64,000 nt of DNA from Leptospira broomii serovar Hurstbridge str. 5399 (GCF_000243715.2 NZ_AHMO02000008.1:1165001-1229000), one strand, 5' to 3'; counted from the stretch's first letter, positions 38,802 to 49,976 are shown. Notes: generated from the sequence alone by a model not told the origin. Program-made: numbers and translations.

Positions 38802-39482
38802 TTATGGCTCCGGCTCGATCTCAAAATTGGTAAGATGATAGACCTGCTGAGAACGAGTCATGACAAACTGATATTGCATTCTCTTTTCATTAGGTTTTCC
38901 TTCGTAGAGAACTACATAGACGTTGACTCTAGTAACAGGTTTGTCGTAGGCAGCGTAATACTGAACTTGAACCGAGTAATTTCCGGGTAATGCCTTGGAC
39001 ATCGTAAAAGTTTCAGGACCAAAACCGTCCACTACATCCACATCTAAATTACCCCCGGATTTTGTGGAAGCATGGGAAAAAAAGCATTTCTCTCCTGTCG
39101 GATCGATCACCCACAAATCTACATCGGTTTGAGTATCCCAGGTCAAAACGACTTTGATATCTCGGGAAGGCACTTTGGCAAAAAAAGATACCTTATCCGA
39201 AGCTTTACCGACTTTTACTTCGACTAAATTGTTCCCCGGGGCGACGACGGCATTTAAGGAGAATCGTCCTCCGGTTAAACGAATTGTTTGAGGAATTCCG
39301 TTCAATACCACCGTTGCTCTTTCCGCAGAAGTTCCTGTAACCACTCCGGAAATTTTTTGGATTCGTTCGGTCGTAAAACCTCCGTTCGGAGATTCTATAT
39401 TTACCGACTGCGCGGATAGAAAATGAACGCCGACAAGCAAGAGAATAGGAACGATAATTATATTAACGAATTGTAATTTCAT
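38802..39482 (-). CDS. DUF2135 (YfaP-like) exported protein
   Basis: This 226-residue protein has a signal peptide (about 1-25, HFLSAQS), then a beta-sandwich-like half (about 30-105) and the DUF2135 domain (about 110-220) with LTWDTQTDVDLWVIDPTGE, FSHASTKSGGNLDVD and GPETFTM. The Asp-rich segments suggest calcium binding, a guess. It overlaps the end of the A2M gene by 20 nt and is followed closely by the PBP-like gene. Confidence 0.88.
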   Translation of the reverse strand: MKLQFVNIIIVPILLLVGVHFLSAQSVNIESPNGGFTTERIQKISGVVTGTSAERATVVLNGIPQTIRLTGGRFSLNAVVAPGNNLVEVKVGKASDKVSFFAKVPSRDIKVVLTWDTQTDVDLWVIDPTGEKCFFSHASTKSGGNLDVDVVDGFGPETFTMSKALPGNYSVQVQYYAAYDKPVTRVNVYVVLYEGKPNEKRMQYQFVMTRSQQVYHLTNFEIEPEP

Positions 39483-42400
39483 CGTCGGAAGTCGCTCCCA
39501 TTACTTCAGGATAGTACATTAAAGAGGCCCTAGCAGGGATGGTCTTGTATTTTCCCTCAACTTCGGCTCGAAGAAAATATCGAACTGTGAACTCCCTCTT
39601 AGGACCGGCCACAAAAAAGACGGCCCTATCGTCGTAAATTTGTCTACCCTGGTATTCGATTTTTCTATCTCCGGAAAAATACTCGGCATCCCTTTGCAAA
39701 AACGAAAATCCCGGTAGCAAGACGTCTTCCACCAAAAAATATGAATCGGCGTTTCCTTCCTTCTCGACCTTTAGCTCCACTAAAACTAAATCACCTGATT
39801 GAAAATTTCGCGTTTCAGAAACGGAGATCCCTTTCCCACTGAAATCGGGTGTAACTTTAAGATAATTCCGTTTTACTTTGATCCCATTCGAATAAGATGA
39901 GATCTTCTTAGATCGATCCGTAAAATACAAGGAAGCGGTCGCATATAGAACCGGCCCGTCTTTCTTTTTAATTTCAATTCTGTTTTCCCCGGAACGAACA
40001 AGCTCGGGAGTTATCGAAATTCGGAATGCTTCGGTCGCATCGGCCTTTGCGGAAACGGTAATAGTTTTCAAAGGTGCTCCATTGATAATAATTTCCAATG
40101 TTGCAGGAGATTCGGAATCCCGAATAGAAGCCATAAATTCGGAAAGAGCCAAAACGGCTGCGGACGTATCTCTAGAATTATTCCAAGCAAGATCGACTCG
40201 ATTAGATAGAAGAGAAGAAGCTAAGTTTGCCGTTGATTCCGAAGATTCCCCCAGTAAAAGGCCGACCCTCAAAAGAGTAGCGATCGTTTCGATTTTATCC
40301 GATTCCCAATTCGGCTCGTGTCCATAGGAAGTGAATTTCACGAAAGGTTTCTTGGCAAATCCGCTTTCCTCTATTCCTTTCTTATACCAACTAGATGCCT
40401 CCTCCTTTCTGCCTTTATTAGCTAAGATTAATGCAAGATTCGATTTTCCATAAGTATTAAGTTGGGCAGCGGATTTTAAGAGTCCGTCTACAATCGAATC
40501 TTCCAGATTCCCCGCTTCGCTAAGAGAGGCGATAACATAGGCTTTTACGTTTGAATTCAAAGAGCCGCTGTCCAACGAAGTATAGAGAAATTTTTTGGCC
40601 CTGTAAAGAATGCTCGTTTGAATTTTAGCTCCATTCTTTTGGCTAATCGCTAAGCCGCGATAAACATATGCAGACATTCGAATATCACTTTCTTCCATAC
40701 CCTCAAACCAACCGAATCCGCCGTCGGTTCTCTGGAGTTCGCCTACTCTCTTCAGACCTGCTTCCAGCATTTTAGGTAATTCTCTACGCAATCGTTCATT
40801 GATAAACCCGGCTTTTTGAACGGATAATAGAGGGTAAAAACGGCTCATCGTCTGTTCTACACATCCGTATGGATAATCGGCCAAATATTCTAAAGACTGT
40901 CGTAAAGCCGGTAAGACTGCAGGGCTGACGCGAACTTCCAATTTCGGATCGGCCAGCTCCTTCGGAGCCTCTACTTTCAACAAGCCCGTTCCGTCTCCCT
41001 CCGACATTCCAAGAGAGTCCGAAACGGCTCTCTGCAGACCCCATGTTTTTAGTTGAATTTCGGATCGTAAGGAATCCGAAAATCCGCCTCCTACTGCAGT
41101 GAGAATGATTTTTGCGGATTTAATTTTAGGATCTTGTAATGCCTGGAGCTGAAATTGGACGGATCGATTTTGGCCCGGCTCAAGAGTAATATCGGTTTCT
41201 GCAGATCCGACGATTTTTGCCCCGTCGGTTTTAACTGAGACCTTAATCGGAAGTTTTCGGCCGGATTGGTTCGAGACAGTCGCGGAGACTTTTTGAGTTT
41301 CTCCTTTCAAAATATAGCGTGGCATCCCGCTCAAAAGCATTAGGTCTTTTCGGGTAACAAAGCTGGTTTGACCTCTGCCTACTTTCGTATCGGGAGTGAC
41401 TGCAATCGCAGTGATTCGCCATGAAGTCAAATTATCCGGAAGAGTAAACGTTACGATTGCGGTGCCATCGGACGAAGTTCGGACTTTCGAATTCCAGAAA
41501 CCTGTATCTTTAAATTTATCCCTCGTCTGTTCTTCGTTTTTTATGGACGAATATCCCGATTCCCCTTTCTTTCCGAGCGCCAATTTAAGTCTCTTACTCT
41601 CGGAGTATCCGAAAAATTTATAAGCCGAAGCTAGGGAAGTTTGAACGTTATTCCTTCTTGGATGATAGAAGAACGTCCCTATATTAGGCGTTTTTTCTTC
41701 CTTAATCTGATAAATCGCTTCATCTACTACTGCGATTGAAAGTTCGGCAGGAATTCCTCTGCCGCCTAAGCCGGTCGTTTTTATTCTAATTTCAGCCTTA
41801 TCCCCAGGACGATAAACCTTGCTTCCCGTGGAAAGGTCGACTTTCAGAAATTTTTCCTCGGGGGGTGCTGCGACCCGAACTTGACTTTTATAAACGTCGT
41901 TCCCGGAAAATTGAACTGCGGACAATGTAAAGTTCGGACTCATATCCGAAGTTATTTTCACCGAATATTTTAAGGCATTTCCTTTCATTCGGATCACATC
42001 TTTTTTGAAAATCCGATTACCTTCGACGGTTAAAACTATATGACCGTTCGAGATCGGTGTCAGCACTAGAATTTCGGCGGTTTCTCCGGTTGAATAAAGA
42101 TCCTTTCCGGGCTTTAAGGTAATATCTTTAAAAGGAATTTCTATGGAATCCGAAACGGAGGAAGCCCAAAAGAAAGTTTCCGATTTTGTAATATTCCCGT
42201 TGGCATCCGTACTTTCCGCACTAATGACATATTGCCCTCTTTGGGGAATTATAAACGACGTTTCCGCGATTCCTAACTGAGACGTCGTTACGGATCGTTT
42301 GGAAATTTTCGTACGACCGCCTTCTGACGAAAAGCGAATCTCCCGATTGTAAAGGGTAAGTTCTATTTTCTTACCGCCTACGACAGATTTTTTATTCTCA

Positions 42401-44070
42401 TCTCCGAGCGATTTATCAAAAGGAATCAAACTGATCAGTAATTTCGCCTCTTTGCCGGGTTCGTACACCGAGTTATCTTTACCTATACGCAGAAAGAATG
42501 CGCTTCGATTGACGGAAAAGGACGTCGCTCCGTCCAAAGTCATATCTTCCGATTGAACCGAAGCGATAATCGAATATGTAAAGTCGTTTTCGATTTTGCC
42601 AGGTTTAAATGTTATCTGATAGCTGCCCTGAGAATCTAGTTTTCCTTTTCCATTCGCGACCAGTTCTTGACGATCACTTTGACCTGCCTGCTCCAAGTAG
42701 TCTGCTGACGAGTCAAAATTCAATTTTCCTACCGGAGAGTAATCAAACTTAGGACGACGAAATACACGATACGAAACGTCTTTTCCCGTTAAGGCTTGCC
42801 CGTAGTAATACCGAGCCTTAACGTTTGCTACGATCTCCTCCTTTTGAAGATAATTGGATTTTGGAACGGAGACAGTTACAAGGAAGGTCGGTTTTTTATA
42901 AGCCTCTACGGAAAATTCCGTTTGGAATGATTTATCTTTAAATCGTAATATTAAAGAATAATTGCCTAAGAAAACATTCTCCGATTCCGGAAGCTGAAAT
43001 TCTCCTGAGAATGTCCCGGAATCCGTAGAAACTGAAATCGGAATAACAGGAATGGGTACTTCACCTTGCCCCGTTCTAACCGAAACAGTTCCAGGTCCGG
43101 ACAAAGTCCGATATTGATCGGCAGTAAAATTTCGTACGATTCCTTTAAAAGAAACCTTATCGCCGGGCCGATATACCGGCCTATCCGTATAGAGGAACGC
43201 TCTAGCTCCCCCTTCTCCATAAAAAGAACTAGAATAAAACTCAGGATCAGAAACCGCAAATTCTCCGTTCTTATAAGCAAGTACTAGACTCTTGACGGGA
43301 CTTTTGCCTTTATAAAAATAAATCCCGTCGGAATCGGTTTTAGCCGTTTGATAAGGAGCTCCTGTTTCCAAACTAAAAAGAGTCAGATCAGCACTCGGAA
43401 TCGGTTCTCCCGTATCCTTACGTCCGACAAATAGTAAGGTTTCCGAATCCGATTGTTTAACCAAAAAATTAATTCCGGACTTTATAAGAATCGTGTAGGC
43501 AAGATTAGAACCGGATACTCCTTCCACAAGATAGACGCCGTTGTCGCGAACTGGAACAGGAATTCTTCTATATGCCCAAGACGAAGGAACAGTAGGAACG
43601 GAGAATGTCGAAATCAATTCCTGGTCGGCTAAGATCGCGGGAATCGCGATCGGTTTTTGTTCGTGTGCAGCCTCGTAGTCCACGCCGAATACTTTTTTTA
43701 GCTCCGAACGGGTATTCGAATTAAATTCGCGTCTGGCTACACCTCGAAATTCGCTTTGAAATTTCCGTAGAGTCCGGGAAAATAACGCGAGAGGGTTTCC
43801 GAATGCATTTTCGTTATCTTCCTGGACCAACCGTTCTTTAACTTTCTTCGTCAAAAAGGCCTTCGGGTCCGCAATCCTATATACCCGAAATTCATAACTA
43901 ATGCGACCGTTTCCTTCCAGATTTACGTACGCATTTTCCTCGGCGCCGAAACTTCGATCCGTTCCTAGATAAAAGACCGGATTTCCAAGTATTGGAGTTC
44001 GTAAGATAAAATAACTCGCTATCAACGAAATAATTGCAAACGCAGGAAGAAAATATTTAAGCCTTTTCAT
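39463..44070 (-). CDS. Bacterial alpha-2-macroglobulin with a thioester motif
   Basis: This 1,535-residue protein is a periplasmic alpha-2-macroglobulin-like protease trap. It has one N-terminal hydrophobic segment (LPAFAIISLIASYFIL) without a lipobox Cys, multiple macroglobulin beta-domains (YRPGDKVSFKG, KKPTFLVTVSV, WASSV), a bait-like region, and the thioester motif GCVEQ with Cys about residue 1070, followed by the alpha-6/alpha-6 barrel domain. The ATG at 44070 has AAGG 8 nt ahead; the GTG at 44079 lacks one. The E. coli yfaS-type A2M that has these operon partners is reported, as I recall, to lack the thioester, so this is a notable combination. Confidence 0.93.
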   Translation of the reverse strand: MKRLKYFLPAFAIISLIASYFILRTPILGNPVFYLGTDRSFGAEENAYVNLEGNGRISYEFRVYRIADPKAFLTKKVKERLVQEDNENAFGNPLALFSRTLRKFQSEFRGVARREFNSNTRSELKKVFGVDYEAAHEQKPIAIPAILADQELISTFSVPTVPSSWAYRRIPVPVRDNGVYLVEGVSGSNLAYTILIKSGINFLVKQSDSETLLFVGRKDTGEPIPSADLTLFSLETGAPYQTAKTDSDGIYFYKGKSPVKSLVLAYKNGEFAVSDPEFYSSSFYGEGGARAFLYTDRPVYRPGDKVSFKGIVRNFTADQYRTLSGPGTVSVRTGQGEVPIPVIPISVSTDSGTFSGEFQLPESENVFLGNYSLILRFKDKSFQTEFSVEAYKKPTFLVTVSVPKSNYLQKEEIVANVKARYYYGQALTGKDVSYRVFRRPKFDYSPVGKLNFDSSADYLEQAGQSDRQELVANGKGKLDSQGSYQITFKPGKIENDFTYSIIASVQSEDMTLDGATSFSVNRSAFFLRIGKDNSVYEPGKEAKLLISLIPFDKSLGDENKKSVVGGKKIELTLYNREIRFSSEGGRTKISKRSVTTSQLGIAETSFIIPQRGQYVISAESTDANGNITKSETFFWASSVSDSIEIPFKDITLKPGKDLYSTGETAEILVLTPISNGHIVLTVEGNRIFKKDVIRMKGNALKYSVKITSDMSPNFTLSAVQFSGNDVYKSQVRVAAPPEEKFLKVDLSTGSKVYRPGDKAEIRIKTTGLGGRGIPAELSIAVVDEAIYQIKEEKTPNIGTFFYHPRRNNVQTSLASAYKFFGYSESKRLKLALGKKGESGYSSIKNEEQTRDKFKDTGFWNSKVRTSSDGTAIVTFTLPDNLTSWRITAIAVTPDTKVGRGQTSFVTRKDLMLLSGMPRYILKGETQKVSATVSNQSGRKLPIKVSVKTDGAKIVGSAETDITLEPGQNRSVQFQLQALQDPKIKSAKIILTAVGGGFSDSLRSEIQLKTWGLQRAVSDSLGMSEGDGTGLLKVEAPKELADPKLEVRVSPAVLPALRQSLEYLADYPYGCVEQTMSRFYPLLSVQKAGFINERLRRELPKMLEAGLKRVGELQRTDGGFGWFEGMEESDIRMSAYVYRGLAISQKNGAKIQTSILYRAKKFLYTSLDSGSLNSNVKAYVIASLSEAGNLEDSIVDGLLKSAAQLNTYGKSNLALILANKGRKEEASSWYKKGIEESGFAKKPFVKFTSYGHEPNWESDKIETIATLLRVGLLLGESSESTANLASSLLSNRVDLAWNNSRDTSAAVLALSEFMASIRDSESPATLEIIINGAPLKTITVSAKADATEAFRISITPELVRSGENRIEIKKKDGPVLYATASLYFTDRSKKISSYSNGIKVKRNYLKVTPDFSGKGISVSETRNFQSGDLVLVELKVEKEGNADSYFLVEDVLLPGFSFLQRDAEYFSGDRKIEYQGRQIYDDRAVFFVAGPKREFTVRYFLRAEVEGKYKTIPARASLMYYPEVMGATSDDEITIR

Positions 44071-44080
44071 TCTATTCACC

Positions 44081-45049
<969 letters not shown>

Positions 45050-45109
45050 TTATACGAACTAGGAATCGCAGGGAAGAAATTTTTTTCCCGTTTTTAAGGA
45101 AATCTTTTC

Positions 45110-45517
45110 TTATCTAAAACGGGTAGTTAATAAAAGACTAGAGGTTTGTCCAACGCTCCCTACAAGAACCGCATTTTGTTCGTAGTCTTCCGCTAGTTCG
45201 AGAGCTGCGTTAGAAGATAGGCCTAAAACTAAAAAACTTTCTTCCAGCCAATCGCCCCGTTTACCCGCTCCGTCCAACAAAGTATAATCGCTCAATTTAT
45301 TTTTAAGAGATTGATTCCTTCTCCGGTTTTCCTCGCTGGAAAAAATTCGGCTTCCCGGATTCCAGGCGGTTAGAAACGCCCAGGACGAGACTCCTTTTTT
45401 AGTAAGTAGCAGATCTAAATCGGAATTAATAAGATTCACGCCGATGATAATTGGAAAGTCGTAAAGAATATACTCGGTTTCTGAGTAGACCTTCAACAGA
45501 AAATCCTTATCTATCAT
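45110..45517 (-). CDS. DUF3293 protein
   Basis: This 135-residue soluble protein contains SSWAFLTAWNPGSRI and SSEENRRRNQSLKNKL, matching DUF3293. The function is unknown. The ATG at 45517 is chosen; a TTG two codons earlier overlaps the upstream stop as TTGA and is the alternative. It is the last gene of the tight minus-strand run that begins at 48252. Confidence 0.85.
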   Translation of the reverse strand: MIDKDFLLKVYSETEYILYDFPIIIGVNLINSDLDLLLTKKGVSSWAFLTAWNPGSRIFSSEENRRRNQSLKNKLSDYTLLDGAGKRGDWLEESFLVLGLSSNAALELAEDYEQNAVLVGSVGQTSSLLLTTRFR

Positions 45518-45519
45518 GG

Positions 45520-46011
45520 TCAATACCCCAATGCTTTACGAATCTTTTCGGGAATGTCCTCAAACTTAGGGTACTTATGTTTCTTACCGTCGGGAAAGAT
45601 TACGTAGTACGTCCCGTTCAGGATCTCCATATAATAATTTCCCTGTTTCTTCTGACCGAGGGCGGATTTATCCATTTCTTTAACCATGGCCTGGTATCTG
45701 GAAGGAAGCTCCGCCCAAGAACCGTAAACCTGAATCTCGCCGGCATGATTTACGGTGTAAAGACCGTTCTCGTGCATAATCTTAATTCCGTTATAATCGA
45801 AGACTTCGAGCACATTTACTTTCGGTTCTTTTTTCTTAGGCTTTGCGTCCGAATCCGGACCTTTGTATCCATCCGGGTCGATATTATATTGAATGAGCGA
45901 TTTGTTTACAGGCTTCCGCCCTCGAGTCAATAAGATGTAAAGGTAGAGGACTCCGGAGAGAAAAATTGCCCCAAAAATTAGGAATTCAAAATGGCGAGAA
46001 AACCAGTCCAT
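45520..46011 (-). CDS. Hypothetical single-TM protein
   Basis: This 163-residue protein has one N-terminal TM (about 9-30, FLIFGAIFLSGVLYLYILL), a short Lys/Pro-rich linker (about 55-65) and a C-terminal domain of about 100 residues with YNGIKIMHENGLYTVN and PDGKKHKYPKF. The tail probably faces the cytoplasm because the linker is basic. It is in the tight run with DUF3293. I have no name for it. Confidence 0.7.
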   Translation of the reverse strand: MDWFSRHFEFLIFGAIFLSGVLYLYILLTRGRKPVNKSLIQYNIDPDGYKGPDSDAKPKKKEPKVNVLEVFDYNGIKIMHENGLYTVNHAGEIQVYGSWAELPSRYQAMVKEMDKSALGQKKQGNYYMEILNGTYYVIFPDGKKHKYPKFEDIPEKIRKALGY

Positions 46012-46016
46012 TACGT

Positions 46017-46316
46017 CTATTTAAGACGATATTCTATCGCCTTACAAGTAAAAGGTACGGGATCTCCTGCTTCGATCCAAAAACTACACTGCTCTGCGGC
46101 TACGGAAAGAATGCAATTGTCCACGTCCTTCTTTCGGGAACGACCGGGGACAAGATGCGTTATCCTGCGACTTGATCCGCATTCCATATCCTTCGTACCG
46201 TAAGCCAATAGCAATTTCGAAGCTGATTCTTCGAAAGAATAGAAATCGTCATCAGGTTTCGCGCATGTGACGATTGTTAAAGATATTAGAAGTAACGTAA
46301 AAGATTTCAGACTCAA
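46017..46316 (-). CDS. Small lipoprotein
   Basis: This 99-residue exported protein has a signal with the lipobox-like TIVTC (Cys18) and, in the mature part, four more Cys (MECGS, DNCIL, EQCSF, FTCKA), probably two disulfides. The start is TTG at 46316 with AAGAG 9 nt upstream. It lies 5 nt from its neighbours on each side, in the middle of the operon. The function is unknown. Confidence 0.7.
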   Translation of the reverse strand: MSLKSFTLLLISLTIVTCAKPDDDFYSFEESASKLLLAYGTKDMECGSSRRITHLVPGRSRKKDVDNCILSVAAEQCSFWIEAGDPVPFTCKAIEYRLK

Positions 46317-46321
46317 GTGGA

Positions 46322-46900
46322 CTAACTCTTGTTTTTGGGCTGTAATTTTACTTTTTCATCCACAGGTAAATCCACTTCCCCAAAAATAGATTTGTATTTT
46401 ACGGTTCCTTTTATTCTCATATTCGGATCTTTTCCGGAAAGAATATCTCGGGCCAGAACGGCGGCAATCAAGAGTAGGTTTTGATTCATTCTTTTTTCAA
46501 ACCTAGTTTCGATGCTTAGGCCTATATTTTTCTTTGAAAAAGGAGCGACAACGGTCTCTTCATTTGAGGCGACTCTTGCTAGCTCGACTTCCTCTCCGTT
46601 TTGGTCGAGGGCAGTCGCGGATAAATCAAAACGATACAAAGTAACTTCCGAATCGTTCGGGTTTTCTATCTCCAGAGTCGCCAACAAAGAAATTTTCGGA
46701 ACCGGTGGAAACGAAATGAACTCCACCTTTTCTGCCTTAACGTCAACGACTCGGAATTTGCAGGATTCTAATTTTTTAACATTCCGCCTAAGCTCGAGAC
46801 AAGAAAGCCCCAGCAACGATAGGCAAAGTACGACTCCGACAATCTTAAAAGATATCGGAGCGACGGACTTTACTATATTCTCTCTTCTTAAGGATTCCAT
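46322..46900 (-). CDS. LEA2-like (WHy domain) lipoprotein
   Basis: This 192-residue lipoprotein has a signal segment with LLGLSC and one domain (about 50-190) resembling LEA type 2/WHy proteins: ISLLATLEIENPNDSEVTLYRF and the following strands. Such domains are linked to stress tolerance and to envelope binding. It overlaps the end of the dehydrogenase gene by 13 nt. The match is on strand pattern only. Confidence 0.72.
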   Translation of the reverse strand: MESLRRENIVKSVAPISFKIVGVVLCLSLLGLSCLELRRNVKKLESCKFRVVDVKAEKVEFISFPPVPKISLLATLEIENPNDSEVTLYRFDLSATALDQNGEEVELARVASNEETVVAPFSKKNIGLSIETRFEKRMNQNLLLIAAVLARDILSGKDPNMRIKGTVKYKSIFGEVDLPVDEKVKLQPKNKS

Positions 46901-47916
46901 CCGTTTTGGATTAGTACCTTTCCTCGCGTCATATTTTGAGCATACTCTTCGATCGCTTTATCTGAATCCTTTAAAGGAATTCTGGACGCGATATCCGTTT
47001 GGAATTCTTTTCCTAACAAAGACCGTACTTCCGAAGTAATTTTCCAGAGTCTCCAAAGGCTCTGAGCAGGCAACCAAGAAGATAGCCAGAAACCTTCAAT
47101 TTTCTTATCTTGAAATATTCCTAATCCGGCATGAAACGAAATCGGTTCTTCCGAAAGAGCTCCATAAACGACACATTTACTTCCGTAAGGCATTGCTGCT
47201 AATACCTTTCCGGTCAATTCTCCAGCGACGGCGTCCAGTAAAATAGTAGCTCCTAATTTCCCCGAAAGAACCCTAAGTTCCCGTTCAAAATTGGATGAAG
47301 AAGAATCGAGAATATGTTCCGCACCAAGCGATTTCAAAAGTTCCATCTGCTCTTTTCTTCGAACGATATGTATTCCCGGAATTCCTTTTTTGACAGAAAG
47401 CCTAAGAACCATTCTTCCCAATGCGGATGCTGCTGCAGTTTGAACGAATGCTTTATTTTTTTCTCGAACGATTTGTTCCGTAAGAGCAAGTGCTGTAATC
47501 GGATTTACGAACAGACAAGCGCCTTGCTCCAGGGTAGTATCCTTATTCAAAGGAATACAAGAGAAGCCGTCGGTAACCATATATTCGGCGTAGGTCCCGT
47601 CACCTTTGCCTGGAGCAGTACATGCGACCGCTTTCCCGACTAAAGAGTTGGCTCTCCAGCCCCCGCCGCTAGCAACGACGATCCCGCTTCCTTCAAAGCC
47701 GGGAACGACAGGAAGTTTCTTCTTAATACCGTATAAACCTCTCATGAACATCAGGTCGGACGGATTAATGGAGCCGGAATGAATCTTGATCAAAACATCG
47801 CCTTTCTTTAGAGGCTTTACTTCCTTTTCTACGATTTTAGCTCTGCCTGGTTGATCCGTATACTCTTTCAACTCGTAAGCCAAGTACGTTTTAGGTACTT
47901 CCAATTTTTTAGACAT
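46888..47916 (-). CDS. Zinc-type alcohol dehydrogenase/quinone-oxidoreductase-like protein
   Basis: This 342-residue MDR-family protein has an N-terminal GroES-like domain (about 10-140: LIKIHSGSINPSDLMFMRG, VPGFEGSGIV) and a Rossmann domain with AAASALGRMVLRL in the place of the usual AxxGGVG. The structural and catalytic zinc ligands of alcohol dehydrogenases are not evident, so it is probably a zinc-free NADPH quinone or enone reductase. AAGGA lies before the ATG. It follows the [2Fe-2S] ferredoxin gene by 15 nt. Confidence 0.86.
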   Translation of the reverse strand: MSKKLEVPKTYLAYELKEYTDQPGRAKIVEKEVKPLKKGDVLIKIHSGSINPSDLMFMRGLYGIKKKLPVVPGFEGSGIVVASGGGWRANSLVGKAVACTAPGKGDGTYAEYMVTDGFSCIPLNKDTTLEQGACLFVNPITALALTEQIVREKNKAFVQTAAASALGRMVLRLSVKKGIPGIHIVRRKEQMELLKSLGAEHILDSSSSNFERELRVLSGKLGATILLDAVAGELTGKVLAAMPYGSKCVVYGALSEEPISFHAGLGIFQDKKIEGFWLSSWLPAQSLWRLWKITSEVRSLLGKEFQTDIASRIPLKDSDKAIEEYAQNMTRGKVLIQNGWNP

Positions 47917-47931
47917 ATTTCTTTCCTTTAT

Positions 47932-48252
47932 TTAATTTTCTTCCGCTAAAAGAAGGTTGGCGATGGAGTCCAAATTTTCGCTCACTATATAATTCTTTAT
48001 GAATGCTTCCGCATCCGCTTCGGTCTTTATAGAAAACCATAATCCTTCAGGATAGCTAACCTGAACCGGACCGAGTTCGCAACGATCCAAGCATCCAGCT
48101 CGTTGAATTCGGATTCGATCCTTTAAACCCAATTCTTTTAGTCTCTTTTTCATATGAGCGATTAGTAGGACCGAACCTGCTCGGCCGCAAGAAGGGCGTT
48201 CGCCTTCCTCCCGAAAATTGTCACAAGCGAAGACGTGTTTTTTATAATACAT
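47932..48252 (-). CDS. Thioredoxin-like [2Fe-2S] ferredoxin
   Basis: This 106-residue protein has the four cluster ligands C10, C22, C54 and C58 (HVFAC, PSCGRAG, AGCLDRC), matching the thioredoxin-fold ferredoxins found alone and in NuoE. It is the first gene of the six-gene minus-strand run. It may pass electrons to the neighbouring reductase. The ATG at 48252 has no strong ribosome site. Confidence 0.92.
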   Translation of the reverse strand: MYYKKHVFACDNFREEGERPSCGRAGSVLLIAHMKKRLKELGLKDRIRIQRAGCLDRCELGPVQVSYPEGLWFSIKTEADAEAFIKNYIVSENLDSIANLLLAEEN

Positions 48253-48444
48253 GTTTCAAAATCGAAAAAAAATCCCGTTTATTAGGAACATCCGAATCTC
48301 CCTACTTTCCAATATATCTTAAGGAAAGAATCATTTTTTTCCTTTTCCTTTTTGTTCGGAATTCCAACCAATTAAAGGAATAAAGATTTGTTTTTTGTAC
48401 TCAAGGGCAAAAAAACGAATCATAGCTCATATTCGAGGTCATTT

Positions 48445-48915
48445 ATGAAATTCAGTTTTGCTCCGGTATTTTGTCTGATTGTTCTATCCGTTACTTGCGG
48501 GAAGAAGGAAGTAAAACCGATCCTAGAGACGGAAAAACCTCTATTCGAAGCCCTCATCGAACAGAACGAGACCATTGTTAATGGCCTTCTAAAATCGGAA
48601 AATCAAGCTCCTGACATTAAGGAATTAGAAAAAGCCTTGGACGCTTTGATTAACGCGAACGGAGGCCTTGCAGAATCCGCAATCGAAATGAAAAAAGCGT
48701 TAACGGATCATAAGACCTCCGATGTAGAAGGTTCTTTCCTCGCATATTCTAGTTTTAGCGAGATACTTGCGACGACTATGAAAGTGAGAAGTCTTGATTA
48801 CGGAAGAAATCGCTTTTATTGTCCGATGGTTAAAAAGACTTGGGTCGTTTCCGGTAAAAAAATTCGAAATCCTTATGCTCCCGAAATGAGGGATTGCGGA
48901 GATTTAATACCGTAA
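48445..48915 (+). CDS. Lipoprotein with a DUF3347-like C-terminus
   Basis: This 156-residue lipoprotein has LSVTC at the lipobox. The mature part has helical segments, and its end (FYCPMVKKTW, IRNPYAPEMRDCGDL) resembles the end of DUF3347, a domain associated with metal-efflux components (CusB-type). I chose ATG 48445, where GAGG lies 7 nt ahead, and not the frame's earlier start at 48388. The function is unknown; the Cys-Pro-Met and DCG segments might bind a metal. Confidence 0.75.
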   Translation: MKFSFAPVFCLIVLSVTCGKKEVKPILETEKPLFEALIEQNETIVNGLLKSENQAPDIKELEKALDALINANGGLAESAIEMKKALTDHKTSDVEGSFLAYSSFSEILATTMKVRSLDYGRNRFYCPMVKKTWVVSGKKIRNPYAPEMRDCGDLIP

Positions 48916-48998
48916 GAAAGATGCTTTCAAATAGATGAATATCGAATTTTAATAAAATAAATATTGAAATCGAAATTCTTCGGATAGTTTAGATTATA

Positions 48999-49976
48999 AT
49001 GATCATGAGATCTACAGAAACAAAGGCAAGTGCATGCGAAGTAGGAATTCTCATATCGAAACCTTGCCCCGTTAACTGTCGAACAAATCTTCGAAAGAAT
49101 ATCTCCGGCATTCATTCTGAAGCAGGATGCACGGCTTATGAAAAGCTCGAACAGTTTCTTGAAGGAAAAAATTCCCTTACCGTAGGAGCTTCAGCCTTCC
49201 ATCAAGCCCCGTCTGAAATACTGGAAAGATTCTCTTCGGAATCGGAAATCGGATTTGAGTTAATAGGATATTTTTTACTGATTTCCTCCCCCGAGCAGGT
49301 GCAAGCCACCGTTTTCGAAATGAGCAATCTATTACTTTATAGAATCGTAAAGGAAGAATTTAAATTATTTTTGGATCTACGGAAAGAAAGAAGAGCCGCT
49401 AAGGCTATTGTAAACTTCCTAGATTCGAGAATGGTTCAGTATTGGAAAAACTTACCTGTCGATCGCATTTCGGACTTCATCGTTTATTGCGTTCGAGAGA
49501 GAAACGATTCTCAATTTGCCGCTCAATTTCTTTATCTTTTGCCCGCAGACTTTTTGTTGAATTTAAAGGAAAAGACAGGATTAACAGATCTTGAAGAAAA
49601 ACAGCTTTTTGCCGGTTTAGAAGAAGGAATTTACGAATTTCCGATTCACGTTCCTGAAATCTATCCGCTCCTATTGCGGATGTTCGCGGACGATCTGGAG
49701 ATTTCTCTGATATTATCGACGATGGAGGCTCTGGTTGAACGAAAGAAAGTCTTAATAAACGCAGGGCAATCCGTTCTTAAACTTCTCCAGGATAAGGAAA
49801 ATAAAAACGCACACCAGGCGGTTTTAGATTACTTGCATTCCTTGGATCAGGACGCTGCCCTAGAAATTCTTTCCATGCTTCTAGAAAACGGGCACCTCAG
49901 TCTTTCCGAAAAGGATCTTTTAAGCGCGTATATCAGAGGAGAGGGAGATTTTCGGCGAGGTTTTTCCCGGCGTTAA
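48999..49976 (+). CDS. Hypothetical helical protein
   Basis: This 325-residue soluble protein is rich in helices (Leu/Glu/Lys) with no signal and no domain I recognise. Six cysteines are present, five of them in the first 45 residues, including KPCPVNC. The last 130 residues look like helical repeats (LEISLILSTMEALVERKK). The start ATG 48999 has a weak ribosome site. Its stop overlaps the purF stop by 4 nt (TTAA). Confidence 0.62.
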   Translation: MIMRSTETKASACEVGILISKPCPVNCRTNLRKNISGIHSEAGCTAYEKLEQFLEGKNSLTVGASAFHQAPSEILERFSSESEIGFELIGYFLLISSPEQVQATVFEMSNLLLYRIVKEEFKLFLDLRKERRAAKAIVNFLDSRMVQYWKNLPVDRISDFIVYCVRERNDSQFAAQFLYLLPADFLLNLKEKTGLTDLEEKQLFAGLEEGIYEFPIHVPEIYPLLLRMFADDLEISLILSTMEALVERKKVLINAGQSVLKLLQDKENKNAHQAVLDYLHSLDQDAALEILSMLLENGHLSLSEKDLLSAYIRGEGDFRRGFSRR